Both the position numbers and the translations under genes were made by a program. DNA of 12,688 nt, taken from contig CAMCYT010000059.1 of NCBI GenBank assembly GCA_945885485.1, positions 1-12,688 of the forward strand, given 5' to 3'. The first letter of the stretch is position 1; every line of letters begins with the position of its first letter. This stretch comes from Prosthecobacter debontii. Lineage in GTDB: Bacteria > Verrucomicrobiota > Verrucomicrobiia > Verrucomicrobiales > Akkermansiaceae. This document shows positions 5,880-12,688 of this stretch, piece after piece. Under the pieces are notes generated by a model. It saw only the letters and a list, made by a program, of their open reading frames with translations, was not told the DNA's origin and did no database searches.

Positions 5880-6264
5880 TTCCGTCAACTGAACGAAACT
5901 TTTTATGTGCATCCTAAAGCGACAACAGAAATTAGCGCGGGGTTGAGTGGATGCATCCCAGAGGGATGAAAGACATTAGCGCGGGGTTGAGCGGAGCGAT
6001 ACCCCGGGGAGAATATCGAATAGAATTCACGACCCCAGCGGGGTCGTAGAGAGGTATGCAAACCTTAAGGCTTAGACGCCGCTCTCTGCCACCCCGCTGG
6101 GGTGAATATTTTTGGCATTATCATTACCCGGGGTGGTCGTCGCTACGCTCCTCGACCCCGCGCTAATGTCTTTGATCCCTGCCGGGATCTTGAATGATCC
6201 AAACTAAAATATATCTTTCCGCCTTTGCGTGGAGCGAAAAGATGCCTCATAAGCGGCGTGGCGG
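5880..6264. other. Intergenic region between divergent operons
   Basis: No protein gene is visible. The middle is taken up by the palindromic element annotated separately (5931-6189). The segment next to prmC (6190-6264) is AT-rich near 6200-6220, with a possible TTGAAT (6190-6195), 16-nt spacer and TATCTT (6212-6217) promoter on the plus strand; this is weak evidence. The ketosynthase promoter should lie in 5880-5930, but no convincing hexamers were found. Confidence 0.4.
5931..6189. repeat. Nested palindromic repeat element
   Basis: A complex element of about 260 bp. ATTAGCGCGGGGTTGAG occurs at 5931 and again at 5975 as a direct repeat. It returns inverted, with a neighbouring GACATTAGC/GCTAATGTC match, at 6148-6169. 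Inside, arms starting at 6025 (ATTCAC...CCCCAGCGGGGT...AGAGAG) are mirrored at 6082-6107 (CTCTCT...ACCCCGCTGGGGTGAAT). Small perfect hairpins sit at both sides: CATCCC-AGA-GGGATG (5954-5968) and GATCCC-TGCC-GGGATC (6174-6189). The whole folds as an outer and an inner stem. It has no ORF. REP-like or MITE-like mobile repeats are the likely explanation. It could also terminate transcription or insulate the divergent operons. Confidence 0.75.
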
Positions 6265-7101
6265 ATGAAGTCAGTTCTTGAAACAATCAATGGTGGAGCG
6301 AGTTACCTCGAAAAGCGCGAGGTCGAAGACGCGCGGCGCAACATGGAGCACTTGCTTGCCAAGGTTCTGGAATGCTCACGCATGCAGCTCTATACGCAGT
6401 TTGACCGACCGCTGGAGGAAGAGGTTTTGGCTCCACTGCGTGAACTGTTGAAAAAGCGTGGTGAGGGAATCCCGCTGCAACACCTGCTCGGCGAGGTGCA
6501 TTTTCATGGTCGGGATTTTACATGCGATGGCCGTGGCTTGATTCCGAGGCCGGAGACTGAGGAGTTGGTGGAAATGATACTCAAGCAGATGCCAGGGGAA
6601 GGCTTGCAGATTCTCGATGTCGGTTGCGGATCGGGTGTGATCGGGCTTTCACTCGCGGCGGGAAAGCCAGACAGCCATGTTACTTTAGTAGATATTTCGG
6701 AAGACGCGCTGGAACTTACCCGGGAGAACGCGGAAAAGCTCGGGTTGGGTCATGTGGATATTTTTCAAAGCAATTTGCTTGATCAGGTCACGGGAAGTTT
6801 TGACCTCATCGTCGCAAATTTGCCCTACGTGCCAGAAGGTGAAGCCGCGACGATGGCTCGCGAACTGGCTTACGATCCTTCGTTAGCGTTGTTTTCTGGG
6901 GTCGACGGGATGGATTTGCTCCGGCGTTTCATTCCGGTGGCTTATGGTTTCCTGAAGCCCGGCGGTTGGCTGGCGCTTGAGATTGGTTACGATCAGGCTT
7001 CACAGGTGCGCTTGTGTTTGGAAAGGTCTGGCTTCACGGAAATCGAGGTCCGCAAAGATCTCAGCGGGATTGCTCGCTTTCCATTCGCGCAACATCAATA
7101 A
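6265..7101 (+). CDS. prmC: Peptide chain release factor N5-glutamine methyltransferase
   Basis: A 278-residue cytosolic methyltransferase that modifies the GGQ glutamine of release factors RF1 and RF2 using S-adenosylmethionine. Residues 1-90 form the helical N-terminal substrate-recognition domain. RPETE (95-99) is the family signature between domains. DVGCGSGVIGLSLA (118-131) binds S-adenosylmethionine. NLPY (185-188) occupies the place of the NPPY glutamine-binding motif. VDGMDLLRRFI and LALEIG near the C-terminus are typical. The second position of NPPY is leucine here, a substitution to note. The ATG is preceded only by GGCGG. murA starts 15 bp downstream on the same strand, so the two genes are probably co-transcribed. 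Confidence 0.95.
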   Translation: MKSVLETINGGASYLEKREVEDARRNMEHLLAKVLECSRMQLYTQFDRPLEEEVLAPLRELLKKRGEGIPLQHLLGEVHFHGRDFTCDGRGLIPRPETEELVEMILKQMPGEGLQILDVGCGSGVIGLSLAAGKPDSHVTLVDISEDALELTRENAEKLGLGHVDIFQSNLLDQVTGSFDLIVANLPYVPEGEAATMARELAYDPSLALFSGVDGMDLLRRFIPVAYGFLKPGGWLALEIGYDQASQVRLCLERSGFTEIEVRKDLSGIARFPFAQHQ

Positions 7102-7116
7102 AGACACTCATCGAAA

Positions 7117-8385
7117 ATGGATAAACTTGTCGTCCACGGCGGCTCTGTCATCAAGGGCTCAATCAATATTTCTGGATCAAAAAATGCATCGCTGCCAATT
7201 CTTGCCGCAACGATTCTAACAGGAGAAGACTGCATCATTCGTCGTGTGCCAGATGTTTCTGATACAAACTACATGATCCAAATTCTTAGTGCGCTCGGTG
7301 CGGATGTGGAGAGATCTTCGGGAACGGTGCGGATTTCCTGCGCAGATATTTCGGATGAAGCTCCCTATGAATTGGTGCGCCGGATGCGCGCATCGATTTG
7401 CGTGATGGGTCCTTTGCTTGCGAGAAAAGGCCGTGCAGTGGTTTCGTTGCCAGGCGGATGCGTGATTGGTGATAGGCCAGTGGACCTCCATCTCAAAGGG
7501 ATGCAGGCTCTTGGTGCTAAGATCGAATTTGAAGGAGGAAACATCATCCTCACGGCTCCCGACGGATTGCGTGGTGCGGAAATCAACTTGCGTGGTGAAA
7601 GCGGACCAACGGTTCTCGGAACCGATAACGTTATGATGGCCGCAACTTTAGCCGAAGGGATAACGGTGATCGAATCCGCAGCTGCTGAGCCTGAGGTGTT
7701 AGATTTGGCTAACTTCCTTAACGGCATGGGCGCAAAAATCACTGGAGCTGGCACGCGTCGTATCGTGATCGAGGGCGTGAAAGAACTCAAAGGCGTCGAG
7801 CATACGGTCATTCCGGATCGAATCGAAGCAGGAACGTTCATGGCTGCTGCGGCTTTGGCTGGCGAGGGCGTTAGGCTTAATCGCGTTAACCGTGATCACC
7901 TCAAAGCGATTACCGAAGCGATCATTAAATCCGGTCACAAGGTGGAGTTCAACGATGATGGGACTTCTTGTTTCGTGGAGCGTGGCGAGGTGCTGCAAGG
8001 AGTCGATCTCAACACCGCGCCTTTCCCAGGTTATCCAACTGACATGCAAGCGCAGATGACGGCATTGTTAGTGACGACTCCAGGCATCAGCGTGGTGAAA
8101 GACAGTATTTTCCCGCAACGCTTCATGCATTGTGCGGAGTTGAAACGCATGGGTGCTGATATTAAAATGGATCAAGGTACCGCAATTGTTAGAGGAGTGG
8201 AAAAGCTTTCCGCTGCTCCGGTTATGGCATCGGATTTGCGGGCTTCAGCTGCGCTTGTTCTCGCCGCACTACGAGCCAAAGGAACGACAGAGATTTCCCG
8301 CTTGTATCACATTGATCGAGGTTACGAACATATCGATGAAAAGCTGCTCATGCTAGGTGCGGATGTTGAGCGGGTGAGGGTGTAA
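7117..8385 (+). CDS. murA: UDP-N-acetylglucosamine 1-carboxyvinyltransferase
   Basis: A 422-residue cytosolic enzyme that transfers enolpyruvate from phosphoenolpyruvate to UDP-GlcNAc, the first committed step of peptidoglycan synthesis. Length and both EPSP-synthase-like repeats are normal. SGSKNASLPIL holds K22. LPGGCVIGDRPVDLHLKGM holds C115, the residue attacked by fosfomycin, so a fosfomycin-sensitive type is expected. GYPTDMQAQ and the C-terminal RLYHIDRGYEHIDEKL are also diagnostic. No Shine-Dalgarno sequence is visible before the ATG, which lies 15 bp after prmC, so translation may depend on coupling. The gene converges on rmuC across an inverted repeat. Confidence 0.98.
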   Translation: MDKLVVHGGSVIKGSINISGSKNASLPILAATILTGEDCIIRRVPDVSDTNYMIQILSALGADVERSSGTVRISCADISDEAPYELVRRMRASICVMGPLLARKGRAVVSLPGGCVIGDRPVDLHLKGMQALGAKIEFEGGNIILTAPDGLRGAEINLRGESGPTVLGTDNVMMAATLAEGITVIESAAAEPEVLDLANFLNGMGAKITGAGTRRIVIEGVKELKGVEHTVIPDRIEAGTFMAAAALAGEGVRLNRVNRDHLKAITEAIIKSGHKVEFNDDGTSCFVERGEVLQGVDLNTAPFPGYPTDMQAQMTALLVTTPGISVVKDSIFPQRFMHCAELKRMGADIKMDQGTAIVRGVEKLSAAPVMASDLRASAALVLAALRAKGTTEISRLYHIDRGYEHIDEKLLMLGADVERVRV

Positions 8386-8397
8386 AATAGTGAAAGA

Positions 8398-8511
8398 AGG
8401 TAGGGCACCATCGCCGAGGGTGCCGCGCGGAGAGAAACGTAATCGAATCTCATTTGAAGCGTCATATGCCTCCCCATTTCATGCGGCGCCCTCGGCGATG
8501 GCGGCCTGCCT
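8398..8511. repeat. Long inverted repeat between convergent murA and rmuC
   Basis: Arms at 8398-8426 and 8483-8511 are near-perfect reverse complements. The core CATCGCCGAGGG (8408-8419) is mirrored by CCCTCGGCGATG (8489-8500), extended on both sides with few mismatches. The centre is 56 nt. The right arm contains the rmuC stop codon (TAG on minus at 8510-8512), so the repeat is partly inside the gene end. There is no T-run. It may act as a bidirectional, factor-assisted terminator, or be an inserted palindromic repeat that supplied the current rmuC stop. Confidence 0.75.
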
Positions 8512-9991
8512 AAAACCCGCCAAATTCATTTCTCAAGTCACTCGCAGCGTTTTTGGAGGATTCCTCGGGTTCAGGGATGAAAGAGAAATCATCTGTGGCT
8601 TCGAGATCGACGTTCGGATTGATGAGTAGGGGTCTGGTGGTTTTGTCGATGATTTCGAGGTCAGGAAGGGAAATGCCTTCGGGAGCGGCTTTGAGGTCTT
8701 CAAATTTTCGTGCGGTGGTCATCACGCGGGTTTCGTAAGAGCCGATGGCTTTGTTGTAATGATCGACCGCGTTGTTAAGCGATCCGCCGAGTTTGGAAAA
8801 ATGCTCTGCGAGTTTGCCTAACCGTTCATGCATCGTGCGGCCGAGGGCGGAGATTTCTTTCGCGTTGAGTGCGAGTGCTTCTTGTCTCCATCCGTAAGCG
8901 ACGGCTTTGAGGAGTGCGATCAAAGTGGTTGGTGTAGCGAGGATCACGCCTTCGTTGACTCCGCTTTCAATCAAGCCGGGATCGGAATGGAGCGCGGCGG
9001 AGAAAAACGATTCGCTGGGCAGAAACAACACCGTGAACTCTGGGCTGTGCTCAAACTGCTCGGTGTATTTTTTCGAGGAAAGTTGTTTGATATGAGTGCG
9101 AACTTGTTGGGCGTGCTGGCCTAGGAAACGTTCGCGTTCTGGTTCATCTGATGCTTCGAGCGCGTTGAGATAGGCGTCCATCGGCGTTTTGGAATCGACC
9201 ACAATGGTTTTTCCGCCGGGAAGTTTGACGACGAGATCGGGTCTCAGGCGTTTGCCTTCGTCCGTGGTGGTTGTGGTTTGTAGTGTGAAATCGCAATGCT
9301 CTTGCATGCCGGCGAGCTCGACCACGCGACGGAGTTGCATTTCCCCCCACTGGCCGCGACCGGTCGGTTGGCGTAGGGCTTTCACCAAAGAAGCGGTTTC
9401 TTTCTGTAAACCAAGCTGGCCTTCGCCGAGTGCACGGACTTGTTCTTTCAATTCCGAATACGCGCCCTCGCGGATTTTTTCGATTTCACCGATGCGGAGT
9501 TCAAATTTCCCTAGTGAGTCTGCGACAGGCTTCACTAAAGTTTCGATCGCGGTTTTGCGTTTTTCGATTTCGCCTTTGGCTTCTTCGGTTTGTGAGGCGA
9601 GGGTGGATTTCGCGAGGTGGAGAAATTGTTCAGAGGCACCTTTCAAAGCATCCACCGAAAGGGCTTTGAATGTATCGGAAAGCCGGGCCTCGGCGCGTTC
9701 GAGTAGGGCTTGTTTTTCGGCGGCGGCCTGGCGTTCGGCATCTAGGCGGCTGGTAGCTTCGCCGAGTTGGTTGCGATAGTTTTGGGCTTCGATCTCGCGC
9801 TGCTGGACCTCGGCAGCGGTTGAAGTGAGGCGGGCTTCAAGGTCGGTGGCGCGGCGTTCCTCGGCCTTCAAACGCTCGGCCAGAGAGGATTTCCCGCTGG
9901 CGGCGGCGAGGTAAGTGATCAGCACACCGACAAATAATGCGATGAAACCGGTGATGATGAGCGGAAGATATGACTGTAGTTCTTGTGGCAT
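8510..9991 (-). CDS. rmuC: DNA recombination protein RmuC
   Basis: A 493-residue membrane-anchored protein of the RmuC family, which limits inversions between short inverted repeats in E. coli and is thought to be a nuclease. Residues 9-30 form an N-terminal transmembrane segment (LPLIITGFIALFVGVLITYL). Residues 35-200 are a long coiled coil rich in alanine, glutamate and arginine. The RmuC domain follows: GRGQWGEMQLRRVVELAGM (211-229), RPDLVVKLPGGKTIVVDSK (250-268) with D252, D266 and K268 as the PD-(D/E)xK-like residues, then FLPSESFFSAAL and ILATPTTLIALLKAVAYGWRQE. The tail after about 440 is low-complexity acidic. It is transcribed divergently from sodA and convergently with murA, with no evident operon partner. 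Confidence 0.96.
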   Translation of the reverse strand: MPQELQSYLPLIITGFIALFVGVLITYLAAASGKSSLAERLKAEERRATDLEARLTSTAAEVQQREIEAQNYRNQLGEATSRLDAERQAAAEKQALLERAEARLSDTFKALSVDALKGASEQFLHLAKSTLASQTEEAKGEIEKRKTAIETLVKPVADSLGKFELRIGEIEKIREGAYSELKEQVRALGEGQLGLQKETASLVKALRQPTGRGQWGEMQLRRVVELAGMQEHCDFTLQTTTTTDEGKRLRPDLVVKLPGGKTIVVDSKTPMDAYLNALEASDEPERERFLGQHAQQVRTHIKQLSSKKYTEQFEHSPEFTVLFLPSESFFSAALHSDPGLIESGVNEGVILATPTTLIALLKAVAYGWRQEALALNAKEISALGRTMHERLGKLAEHFSKLGGSLNNAVDHYNKAIGSYETRVMTTARKFEDLKAAPEGISLPDLEIIDKTTRPLLINPNVDLEATDDFSFIPEPEESSKNAASDLRNEFGGF

Positions 9992-10106
9992 AGGAGATTT
10001 CTACTTGCGGGAGGGCGTTTGCTAGCGTTGATGTAAGGCGTTGCCGCGATCATGCTTTTCTCCGAGAGGCGCGACAACTCAAACTTCAAACAACCTTTTA
10101 AAAATT
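9992..10106. promoter_or_regulatory. Divergent rmuC-sodA promoter region
   Basis: A 115-bp gap between the divergent rmuC and sodA starts. It must hold both promoters, but no confident -35/-10 pair was found. The 30 nt before sodA are A/T-rich with no Shine-Dalgarno sequence. Confidence 0.3.
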
Positions 10107-10730
10107 ATGGCACATACCCTACCTGAACTTGGCTACGCACTGAACGCTCTTGAGCCGCACATCGATGCGCTCACGATGGAAATCCATCACGGCAGACATC
10201 ATCAAGCCTACATCACCAACCTCAACGCAGCGATTACTGGAAAAGCCGATCTTGAGGCGAAGTCCGCGCTTGAGCTGATCACCAACCTCGGCGCTGTGCC
10301 GGAAGACATTCGCGGTGCAGTTCGCAACAACGGTGGCGGACACGTGAATCACAGTTTCTTCTGGAAAGTCATCGCTCCAGGCGGCGCAAAAGCACCATCA
10401 GGTGATCTCGCTGCTGCGATCGACAAAGCGTTCGGTTCCTTCGATGCGTTTAAAGAAGCTTTTGCAAAAGCAGGAATGACTCGTTTCGGTTCCGGCTGGG
10501 CATGGCTCTGCAAAAAAGCCGACGGCACGGTTGCGGTTTGCTCCACCGCCAACCAAGACAATCCACTTATGGGATCTGATTTCGGGGGCTGCGGCAGCAC
10601 CCCTATCCTCGGTCTCGATGTTTGGGAACATGCGTATTACCTGAACCATCAGAACAAACGCCCCGCCTACATCGAAGCATTCTGGAACATCGTGAATTGG
10701 GATGAGGTGGCGAAAAACTTCGCTGCTTAA
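10107..10730 (+). CDS. sodA: Superoxide dismutase, Mn/Fe family, Mn-type
   Basis: A 207-residue enzyme that converts superoxide to hydrogen peroxide and oxygen. The start is the ATG at 10107, giving MAHTLPELGY, the conserved N-terminus; an in-frame ATG at 10041 would add 22 unrelated residues. Metal ligands are H27 (MEIHHGRHH), H82 (NHSFFW), D171 and H175 (DVWEHAYYL). Q150 in ANQDNPL and GGGHVNHSFFW, rather than AQVWNHxFYW, point to manganese or cambialistic use instead of strict iron use. There is no signal peptide, so it is cytosolic. It is monocistronic, with a strong terminator 20 bp after the stop codon. Confidence 0.97.
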   Translation: MAHTLPELGYALNALEPHIDALTMEIHHGRHHQAYITNLNAAITGKADLEAKSALELITNLGAVPEDIRGAVRNNGGGHVNHSFFWKVIAPGGAKAPSGDLAAAIDKAFGSFDAFKEAFAKAGMTRFGSGWAWLCKKADGTVAVCSTANQDNPLMGSDFGGCGSTPILGLDVWEHAYYLNHQNKRPAYIEAFWNIVNWDEVAKNFAA

Positions 10731-10748
10731 AACTAAAGGATTTCACTT

Positions 10749-10778
10749 AAACCGCCGGAGCGATCCGGCGGTTTTTTT
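10749..10778 (+). terminator. Intrinsic terminator of sodA
   Basis: An 11-bp perfect stem, AAACCGCCGGA (10749-10759) and TCCGGCGGTTT (10764-10774), with a GCGA loop and a run of seven Ts (10772-10778). It is a textbook rho-independent terminator for sodA. Confidence 0.95.
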
Positions 10779-10804
10779 ATGCTCTAAAATTCACAGAAAA
10801 GGGG

Positions 10805-10834
10805 TTGTGAGGATTTTTAAAGACTAGATATAAA
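10805..10834 (+). promoter_or_regulatory. Candidate promoter of the SGNH hydrolase gene
   Basis: TTGTGA (10805-10810) is followed by an 18-nt spacer and TATAAA (10829-10834). It would leave a leader of roughly 100 nt before the ATG at 10945. The match to sigma-70 consensus is reasonable, but the region is generally A/T-rich, so chance is possible. Confidence 0.4.
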
Positions 10835-10944
10835 GGATCGCTTATACGTGATCGAAAATTTCACCAAGCCGGTTTTAGTCTAGATTTTGTGCTCGATAAA
10901 AAAGCTCAACGTTTCCGAGTATTTTTGATAAATAGGTAGCAGAT

Positions 10945-11790
10945 ATGAATATTCTATTTAAACCTTCGTGCTCATTTATCATAGCGCTTTCTTCGGCATG
11001 CACATTGACCGTGATGAACGGCCAAGCGCAGGAAGTTAGTCCGAAATTTTGGGATAAGATTGCGCCTTCCTCCAGCACAACGGCACCTGACCAAATCAGC
11101 GATGACTACTGGCACAGTGAATTTGAGCGAGTCAACAAGGAGGTCGCTAAGGCTGATGGCTCAGAGGTCGTTTTCTTCGGCGACTCCATCACACTTGGGT
11201 GGTCGATAGGAAAGGCTGAAGGCAAAGCGGTTTGGGAAAAGCAGTTTGCGAAATACAATCCGATCAACATGGGTAACTCCGGAGACATCACGCCGGTGAT
11301 GCTTTATCGGGCGACGAAGGGTAATCTTGATTTTGCGAAAGGTCAGGCACCGCGTGTCGCGGTCTTGTTGTGCGGCACGAACAATTACGTAGTTAAGCAG
11401 AGCGATGGTGGCAAAGTGAAGTGGGACCTTGGAATGCAAACGTCTCCTAGTGAAGTTGCGGACGGTGTGCGTGCAGTGGCGCAAGCGTTTCGCAGCAAGC
11501 TACCGACGACACGTGTGATCGTGCTTGGTATCTTACCGGTGAAGGACCAAGCAAAGTGGGCGAAGTGTCGCGAGACTAACCGTATCCTCGCCAGTTATCA
11601 GTATCCCAAAGATGAAGTCGTCTTTATGAATCTCGAGGATCGCTTTCTCAACGCAGAAGGCATGATCAAACCCGATTTATTCACCGATGGCACACACCTC
11701 ACGCCCGCAGGCTATGAGGTAATGGCAAATGCTCTTGTTTCCCATATCGAGAAATTGATGAAAATGGGGCCGATCAAGTCTGGGGAATGA
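10945..11790 (+). CDS. Secreted SGNH/GDSL-type hydrolase
   Basis: A 281-residue exported esterase or acetylhydrolase-like protein. Residues 1-29 form a signal peptide with a hydrophobic core (FIIALSSACTLTV) and probable cleavage near GQAQ-E. Block I is FFGDSIT with nucleophile S81. G113 lies in NMGNSGD (block II). N146 lies in CGTNN (block III). D248 and H251 lie in DGTHLTPAGY (block V). All four SGNH residues are present. The overall pattern resembles the PAF-acetylhydrolase-like branch, whose members often deacetylate carbohydrates, but the substrate cannot be read here. Only AGG about 13 nt upstream resembles a ribosome-binding site. A DUF1080-type secreted protein follows about 100 bp downstream, which loosely suggests polysaccharide or sugar processing. 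Confidence 0.9.
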   Translation: MNILFKPSCSFIIALSSACTLTVMNGQAQEVSPKFWDKIAPSSSTTAPDQISDDYWHSEFERVNKEVAKADGSEVVFFGDSITLGWSIGKAEGKAVWEKQFAKYNPINMGNSGDITPVMLYRATKGNLDFAKGQAPRVAVLLCGTNNYVVKQSDGGKVKWDLGMQTSPSEVADGVRAVAQAFRSKLPTTRVIVLGILPVKDQAKWAKCRETNRILASYQYPKDEVVFMNLEDRFLNAEGMIKPDLFTDGTHLTPAGYEVMANALVSHIEKLMKMGPIKSGE

Positions 11791-11819
11791 TCCAACAGCT
11801 CTAGCATTGTATCTGAGGG

Positions 11820-11837
11820 CGCGATTTGGAAATCGCG
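11820..11837. repeat. Small perfect hairpin between the two exported-protein genes
   Basis: CGCGATT-TGGA-AATCGCG, a 7-bp stem with a tetraloop, 30 bp after the SGNH hydrolase stop codon. It lacks a T-run, so it is a weak terminator at best. It may be another copy of a dispersed REP-like palindrome. Confidence 0.5.
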
Positions 11838-11894
11838 GTCCTATTTGTTCCTTTCGGTGAAACACACAGCGGATTTCTCCCGTAATCTGCCGTG

Positions 11895-12647
11895 ATGAAA
11901 TTATTTGCATTAATGATGTTGGGTTTGGTTTCCGTGAAGGCGGCTGAGGTGGGTTTGGGTGCAAAGCCGGTTGAGGGGGCTGAAGTGATTTTTGATGGGA
12001 GCCGGGACATGTTGGATGCGAAATGGAAATATTGGGAGGGGCCGCGTTTCGCATCCGCAATGCCGATCAAGTGGAAAATTGTCGAGGATACGGTGGACAA
12101 GGGGACCGCCATGCAAACGGATGATCCTGCGGCAGCGGGTGGCAAGTTCGGATCGGCAGATATCGTGACCAAGAAGGAGTATCGCGATTTCCGTTTGCAT
12201 GTCGAATTTCTGGTCAACAACAAGGGCGGAAACAGCGGAGTTTATTTACAGAATCGCTATGAAATCCAAATCAAGGACGGTGATAAGACCAAACACGGGA
12301 TGGCAGCAGTCATCAACGAGACGGAATCGCCGTATCATTTGTATAAGGGAATTGGGCAATGGAGTTCTTATGATATCCTGTTCCGTGCGGCACGGTTCAG
12401 CGAAGGTAAGTTAACGGAGCGGGCGAAAGTCACGGTGTATTTCAACGGTGAGAAAGTGCATCAGGATGTCACCATCAATCAGGTATGGGGCGGCGCGAAT
12501 TCTGGAATCGACGGAGGAAATGATGGTGGCAAAGGAATCACCGATGTGCCCGGCGGGATCAAACTCCAATGCGAGGGGCACGATGTCCGGTATCGGAACA
12601 TCTGGATCAAAGAGTTGGATCTGGGCGACAAAGGAACGGATTTTTAA
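11895..12647 (+). CDS. Secreted DUF1080 / 3-keto-disaccharide hydrolase-like protein
   Basis: A 250-residue exported protein. Residues 1-17 are a short signal peptide (KLFALMMLGLVSVKA, cleavage near KAA-E). The rest is a beta-sandwich DUF1080 (PF06439) domain with a concanavalin-like fold: VIFDGSRDML near the start of the mature protein, then DFRLHVEFLVNNKGGNSGVYL, YEIQIKD, SYDILFRAARF, VTVYFNGEKVHQDVTI and the closing GGIKLQCEGHDVRYRNIWIKEL. The length matches single-domain members. Family members act on 3-keto sugars or bind glycans; the family is strongly expanded in Verrucomicrobiota and Planctomycetota. ATG at 11895 was chosen over the adjacent GTG at 11892, which would only add one Met. 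No Shine-Dalgarno sequence is visible. The gene is complete; only 41 bp of sequence without recognised features follow. Confidence 0.9.
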   Translation: MKLFALMMLGLVSVKAAEVGLGAKPVEGAEVIFDGSRDMLDAKWKYWEGPRFASAMPIKWKIVEDTVDKGTAMQTDDPAAAGGKFGSADIVTKKEYRDFRLHVEFLVNNKGGNSGVYLQNRYEIQIKDGDKTKHGMAAVINETESPYHLYKGIGQWSSYDILFRAARFSEGKLTERAKVTVYFNGEKVHQDVTINQVWGGANSGIDGGNDGGKGITDVPGGIKLQCEGHDVRYRNIWIKELDLGDKGTDF

Positions 12648-12688
12648 GAGATCAAAATTTCATTCGCCCCATCGAGATCCTATCCTTA

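Noticed and set aside
5931..5994. CRISPR-like direct repeats
   Set aside because: Only two direct copies, unequal context, and an inverted third copy; no regular spacers or cas genes.
8390..8629. Plus-strand ORF over the murA-rmuC junction
   Set aside because: It runs through the inverted repeat and antisense to the well-supported rmuC gene, with no recognisable domain.
9189..9779. 196-residue plus-strand ORF inside rmuC
   Set aside because: An antisense shadow of a coding region; serine/arginine-rich composition and no domain.
10041..10106. 22-residue N-terminal extension of SodA
   Set aside because: It is not conserved in the family and does not look like a signal peptide; the enzyme aligns from MAHTLPEL.
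1..12688. tRNA, rRNA, riboswitch, toxin-antitoxin or phage-defence genes
   Set aside because: I looked for these by eye on both strands and found no sequence that supports any of them.

Overview
The window carries ordinary bacterial chromosomal genes, one complete IS3-type insertion sequence and several palindromic intergenic elements. The gene mix points to the Verrucomicrobiota or the wider PVC group: a secreted DUF1080-type protein beside a secreted SGNH hydrolase, a GbsR-like regulator paired with a TIGR01777 sugar-epimerase-like protein, and few clear Shine-Dalgarno sequences. This assignment is inference from gene content; there is no rRNA or other phylogenetic marker in the window.

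Layout. Positions 1-106 hold a small palindrome. A minus-strand two-gene operon follows: a GbsR/MarR-like regulator (1113-1643) and an SDR-type epimerase (107-1108). A strong terminator at 1697-1729 ends a small minus-strand gene for a helix-turn-helix, lysine/alanine-rich, coiled-coil protein. That gene is split. A 1,409-bp IS3-family element (2086-3494, 3-bp ATA target duplication) lies after codon 12. Removing the element and one ATA copy restores a continuous 123-residue frame starting at the ATG at 3530. The IS itself looks complete: orfA and orfB overlap with an A-AAA-AAG frameshift site, and the DD(35)E triad is intact.

Next come two translationally coupled minus-strand genes. One is a beta-ketoacyl-synthase-like protein (4714 to about 5862) whose 5' end has no usable start codon in frame and looks frameshifted. 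The other is an unusual fusion of a YkuD L,D-transpeptidase domain to a PSPH/SerB-type phosphoserine phosphatase domain (3593-4717). About 400 bp of nested palindromic repeats (5931-6189) separate these from the plus-strand pair prmC-murA (translation termination and peptidoglycan precursor synthesis). murA converges on rmuC across a long inverted repeat whose right arm contains the rmuC stop codon. sodA (Mn-type superoxide dismutase) has its own terminator. The right end carries two exported proteins, an SGNH hydrolase and a DUF1080/3-keto-disaccharide-hydrolase-like protein.

The most notable items are the reconstructable IS insertion, the L,D-transpeptidase/phosphoserine phosphatase fusion, the damaged 5' end of the ketosynthase gene and the nested palindromic element at 5931-6189. 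I see no defence system, CRISPR array, tRNA or rRNA.
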